Source of the DNA: Ophiura sarsii
Taxonomy: Eukaryota > Echinodermata > Ophiuroidea > Amphilepidida > Ophiuridae
Direction: 5' to 3'
Length of the DNA stretch: 64,000 bases
Assembly (NCBI GenBank): GCA_035610835.1
Contig: CM069452.1
Coordinates: forward strand, 29,810,143 to 29,874,142
A program made the position numbers and the translations under genes. The notes under the pieces are model-generated. The model did no database searches and was not told the DNA's origin. It was given only the letters and a program-made list of their open reading frames with translations. This document shows positions 26,001-32,000 of this stretch, piece after piece (positions within the stretch are counted from its first letter, which is position 1; every line of letters begins with the position of its first letter).

Positions 26001-29000
26001 CAGTAAATACTTTCAATGGTGGAATCAGAAAACAGTGGACATGATTTGCCATACATTTTGAATCTCTGTTAGTTTCAATGTAAAAATGGATTTGATTATA
26101 TAATTCCAGAAGATTTATCAACTATTAAAGCTAATTTATTTCATCCTAAAACGCTGGAGCTAGAAAATCAACTGAATTTTATCCGTCATTAACCATTCAC
26201 CCCATTCGGTTGATAACGTAACCTTGTACGCATAATTCAATCTGTAATATTCAACCTTGAACAAGCCCATGTTTGGCATCGTCTGGTTTGTATGCCATGT
26301 ATTCAGTCAATTTGCATTCTAATTACATGCACAAAAACCCTGAAGAGGTTGTGTTCGCCAAAATAATGCCCAGGCGAACTCTACAGTACTTGTCACGTGA
26401 CTGCCATGCCACCTAGGTGTGTTGAAAAGAGCCCAAGCCCAGTCACTCCAGTTCAGTTGAGCGCACGAGAGGTGGGCCGGATGTGGGCGTGAGATGGTGG
26501 CCAGGGGTGTTTATGCATAGACCGTTTATGGTTGGGGTGTGTGTTAGGAATGGTGCAGTGTTGGGTGGGAGGGGGGAGGGGGCGTTGCGTTAATAAGAAA
26601 GCAGTAAATTAAATACATTATTCCGACGGCATGGTTTGATACATAATCTAATGATTAATCAAACCTTTAAGAAATCTGTCTTGAGGTATTTTTCAGGGGG
26701 GGGGGCTTCTCACATTTATATAGTATATACATACTTTACGGCAGGCACTACTAACTTATTCATCTGGTCAATCAAAATACACAACTCCTTTCAACTTGCC
26801 CAAAGTCACACTTATAACTCAGGCTATATGATACGATAAACAGGCGAACTCTACCCCACGAAAATAATAGTAGCAAACTCTACAGCACTACTAATTTATG
26901 GTTACCTAGAGGTGCCTGGTAGAGTTCGCCGATTCAAGTCCGAAAAGCGAGCTCAACCCCAAACGCCACAAAAACATAGGCATCTCCTAACACCCAAAAG
27001 CATTTATCCATCCTTGAGGGTAGTATACACCAATGTTTACATCAGTGAACCCCTTTAACCTATATGGGCAGTTTATCGATAGAGCTACAATACAGTTGAG
27101 GTCCTTGTTAACTTGTAAATGTTGCTCACAAAATTGGAATTTACGATGTTTGAACTGACTTACCTTGGGCCTTTTCTACATAATGTTGGAAGACCTGTTC
27201 ACACACTGTTACTATATGCACTGTGATCCGCCTCTGTAATTCCTTGTTTTCATCGGCTGTCTGCAAATTATCATTAATACAAATTCATCATTTTTTAAAT
27301 AAATTTAGCAAAAAATAATCTAATAAACATATATTTTTTAACAGAAAGGTGAAAAGTGCATTTACATGACGATTTTTACATCATTTGTTTCTGCAAACAA
27401 ATGCAGCGACTCAGTGCTTAAAGGCCCAACCAAAAAATCCAGATGTTAAACACATTACAAGTGTGGTCTCAGATACTACTGAAAAGCTCAGAGGGTCTAC
27501 TACATCAACTGTGTCCTTAAACATGGTCAAGGTTTGCATGAAATATTTATGTGTATGTAAAATTTCGCCACTGGCTAGGATTAGTGAAATTGTGATGCTC
27601 ACAAGCTTTTAGTTTTCGTACTAGTTTTCGTACTCGTACTGTGAAAATGTGGGTTCTTCTGCATCATGAACATTTGATGCCGCGAAAAAATAGTGCTTGC
27701 TTTAGAATGTGTCCTTGTTGGGTAGCGCTGCAATACATAATGATATGGTGAACTGTCACTACAAATAACTCTGTACACATCATGTTCTGGTACACCGGAC
27801 CATGGAAATGTGCCACATATCACTCGTTTTCCATGGAAAACGAGGATTTTTGGTTGGGGCGTTAAAGTTGAGACGGGGTGCTTAAAGTTGAGATGAGTTG
27901 CTAAGGGTCGCTTGGCCCAAAACTATCTAAATCACTGCATTTGATTTCCACTCAATCTGTCAAGTAGCTGCGACAGTTTTGTGTTTTACAGCGCCCTCAA
28001 GCAACTTATAAATTGCTATGACCTGCAATTGATAGAATGTTATGGGCATAAGAATATAAGGAGACATACACTTGTAATCAAATGTGTAAAATTAATCCCG
28101 CCACAAGTCGAAATCCTGTAAAAATCATAACTTTGGGCTGGTAGGTCTGCTTTTCAGTTTATCTCATTTTGCATTCATGGTAGGCTGACAAACAAATATT
28201 TAAAAGAGCGTTACTGTCATAGTCTATCGGCCCAGCAGTGCTTCAATTGCCAGTGGGGACTCCTCTCTTGCTCATTATTATTTGACTCATTTCATCTTGG
28301 TGATGGTTTAACATTGAAAAACCAAAATAATTAACTAAGTAACTTTTTCTTTATTATCATCATTATCATAACCATGAGAGATCATTTTAATACCAGCAAT
28401 AATAAACTTACCAGAAAAGGATCATCCACCTGACGTCTAATGTCAGGCCATATACAGTTGACCTCACCCATGATCACTCCAGCCTAAGGTTACAAAAAAA
28501 AAGAAAAAAGATAATATAACGTCAATTTAAGATTAAGGCGAATTTCTTGTCTTTGATTTTTCGCCTTAACGTCATTTTAAACAACAGATTTCACCCTAAC
28601 AAACAAAAGACGAAATAAACATCATTATTCTCTTTCCCCTTAATGACGGTTTTAAGCTAGTATTAATTATGTCCCACACCACCCCTTAAATTAAGAAATG
28701 GAAAGGGCATGCAATTTCAGGCAATTTGAAAGGGGCACCAAGGCAATTATGTACTAAAACAGCCAGAATTTGAGGGCATTGAGGCAACCAGGTGGGGCAA
28801 CGACAGCATTTGCTAGCATATTCTAGTGAGCATGGCTTATTATCAAGTGCATACATGATTCCAATGCACATGCGCTCAAAGACAAATCTAGGCATTTAGC
28901 ATGTAAATGATGCATCTACTGTCTATTTCACTATCTCTGGACAGTGATATAATTTTAATACGACAGGAGTGTAAACGGGCCACAAGTGTCAACTTTCCTA

Positions 29001-32000
29001 TAACACAAGAACGGGATAATGCCAACTTTTCCATTGAAGGAAATCTGTGCCATGGAATTTTAGCGCTCAGATATGTAGCATTATTTTTATACAGACTACT
29101 TCTGTAGGTTAATTTTAAAAGTACCGCGCAAAGAAAGAAAAACAATCACATGTTTGGAAGTCGCCATATTGATCAAAGCTATGACGAAAGACTTAGGAGA
29201 TGTCCGCATCTCTGTTTCATGTATTGATATTATCGATTTATGCATTGAATTTCCAGCAAGCTGCTGTTGATGAGGCGGTTTTAGTTACGATGAAATCACA
29301 ATATTGGGTATGGCTATCCCATCAGCACTTTGACGAAAGGCTTACGAGATGTCCGCATCTCTGTTTCATGTATTGATATTATCGATTTATGCATTGAATT
29401 CCTGTGTGCCTGAATTCCTGATTTATGCATTGATACCGTCCAGCGACCTGCTGCTGATGAGGCGGTTCTAGTTACGACGACATCACAATATTGGGTATGG
29501 CTATACCATCAGCACTTTCGACACAAACCACCGTGCGTGAATTTAAAATAATCACATGTTGGGGATGTGCAGTTTAAATTCGTTTAATTGAACATTATAG
29601 TTCTGTGTTCAATTAAAATGGTCAATATACATTAGTTATAAATATTTTAAACAGGTTCGCCGTCGTGGGTAGAAAAGAGACAATAATAGGAAAACGATCT
29701 CGCCCGGGAGTCGAACCCAGGATCTGTTGCTTGCTTGGCAACTGCCTTATCCATTGGGCCACAAGTCCTCGCATGGTGAAGCATCTGAAATTCAAACCTA
29801 AGCGATCTCGTTTCCCAGTCTCCTGCCACAAGTATTACCCGGAGTAGCTCGGGCCTATACAAGTGTAAATAATCAAGTGCCGTCCTCCCTGTAGAGGAAA
29901 ATACATAGAAATAATAGGCATATACGACGGGTATTACAAAATTATAAATATTTTAAACAGGTTCGCCGTCGTGGGTAGAAAAGAGACAATAATAGGAAAA
30001 CGATCTCGCCCGGGAGTCTAATATACATTAGATAATTATTTTGTTCATGTAAGGGATACTGTCAGTACTTACCAATGCTTGTTGGTCATCTATTGTTATA
30101 TGCTGTGTGTCTGGATTGGCAGCAATACGTCGTCTGATCAGCTTGGCAAGCACTTTAAAAGTCGCTGGGGGGACTTTGATACCCTCCTGTGAATAGATTT
30201 AAAAAGTAACAAGAAATTCATTTTGTAGTTCTAAATTGGTAAGCAACATATGTGACCCGACATGAGTAAATGAGGCACAAGACGGCAGTAGCTGATTTGA
30301 TTTAAGAGTGAAAATGAACTGTACTGCTAGCAAATTAGGAATCGTATCACATAATATACCTTTAATTTGCTGCTGTCAGGAGGCTTATTCATTTGGAGCT
30401 AATTAAAGTAAGTATATTAGGCATATACATGTACAATGGACATCAAGGCAAATAAGTTGTGGGTAAATGTTCATATCACAAATCAATCATCCATAGCCTG
30501 CAGCTGCCTTCAATTAAAACCTTTTTCTTTCCATCTTGTCAAATTCTTCCCCAAGTTCCAACAAGGTCTTGTTTATGTTGGATATTTTAGTTTACCCGCA
30601 CCTTGGTGTTCATAAACTCACCTTGTTGCTAACTTTCCTAGTTATTTCCCTGCATTTGCCATAATAAGTGGAGGATTAGAATACCCATGATGTTGCACTA
30701 ATGACTGTTTATTTGGTTTTTGGTACCTAACCTAAGGTAATTTTAGTCGAATTTTACATTTTCAAGCACATTTAGTTTGTTTTGTTTGTTTGCTTCAGGG
30801 ATTTGTTTGGTGTTTCTTTTATGTTTTTCATTTTCTTGCATTTTCAAAAAGTTCAATTACCAGCAAAGATAGTTCAAATGACAATGCCTTAGACTGTATC
30901 AGAATGAATGTGCATGACCGCTAAAATAAAACGCAAGTGAATCACACATGGATGCATTGAGCAGTATAGATGACATTGATAGTAAGGATCAGGAGTTCTA
31001 GATTGAGCTGATATTTGTTTGATTGGATCTAGATCTGGATCGGCAAAAATCCCCCTCACTTACCGATCCATTGAACCTATCCAACACAATTACTATCCTA
31101 TACGATTACTTTCTAGAAATGTTATTGTAAATCTGATGTGGCTATAAACCAGAATAGGAATTTAAGATTTACTTTCTAAAAACGTTATCGTAATTTGTAA
31201 ATTGGGTTTACATTGATTTCCTTCGAGGGGATCAATAATAATTGCCAACCCTGAATCGCTATTGCTGCATTGCACATACGGACTATTGCATCACTTACTT
31301 TATTTACGTTGCACGATTATTATTTTATGAATGGCTGGGGCCAGCTGATATGTTCGAAGTTTTAAATGAATCCTTTTTGTGGGTTGAGAGTGTAATCCCT
31401 GGAAGTTTGACCTGATAGTGATCACTGCCATGCCGCATCGTAATTTGTGAACCATTCAATATTGGGACCGGGATCGACCGATCTGTTAAATTATGGATCG
31501 GATTTCAGCAATTACGGATCTAGGGTGGATCGACCCGTCACTATTTGACAGCAAATTTACTTACATCAATGGGAGTGACAGGTCTTTCAACCTCCAATTC
31601 TTGCTTTTCTGATACTGTAAAAAAAAAATGGAAAAAAAATGTTACAATATCACATCAACAATACACACATAAGGCGACAGTAAAAAAAACCTGTTCTATT
31701 GCATTTTCATTTTTTTTTAAAATTTACAACATTATTTTGAAAAATGTTGGATTTGAAAAATGTTGATTCTATTTTGAAAATGCTCATGAAAATTTTGGAA
31801 AAAAAACATCTGACTGACCTTTGAAAAATGTTGGATTTGATTAATGTTGATTTTATTTTGAAAATGCTCATGTAAATTTTGGGGAAAAACCACCTGATCG
31901 AACCACCTGATCGACCCTCCCTACCTGAGAGATCCGTTTTCCCGTAGAACCAGAGGGGGTTTTCTTCATCGCCTTAGTGTCACAGTAGCAGTGACTTGTT

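Noticed and set aside
29697..29770. tRNA gene candidate (minus strand, boxes A and B present)
   Set aside because: Acceptor stem does not pair, U33 is replaced by A, and it is part of a repeated element with target duplication; a SINE head, not a tRNA gene.
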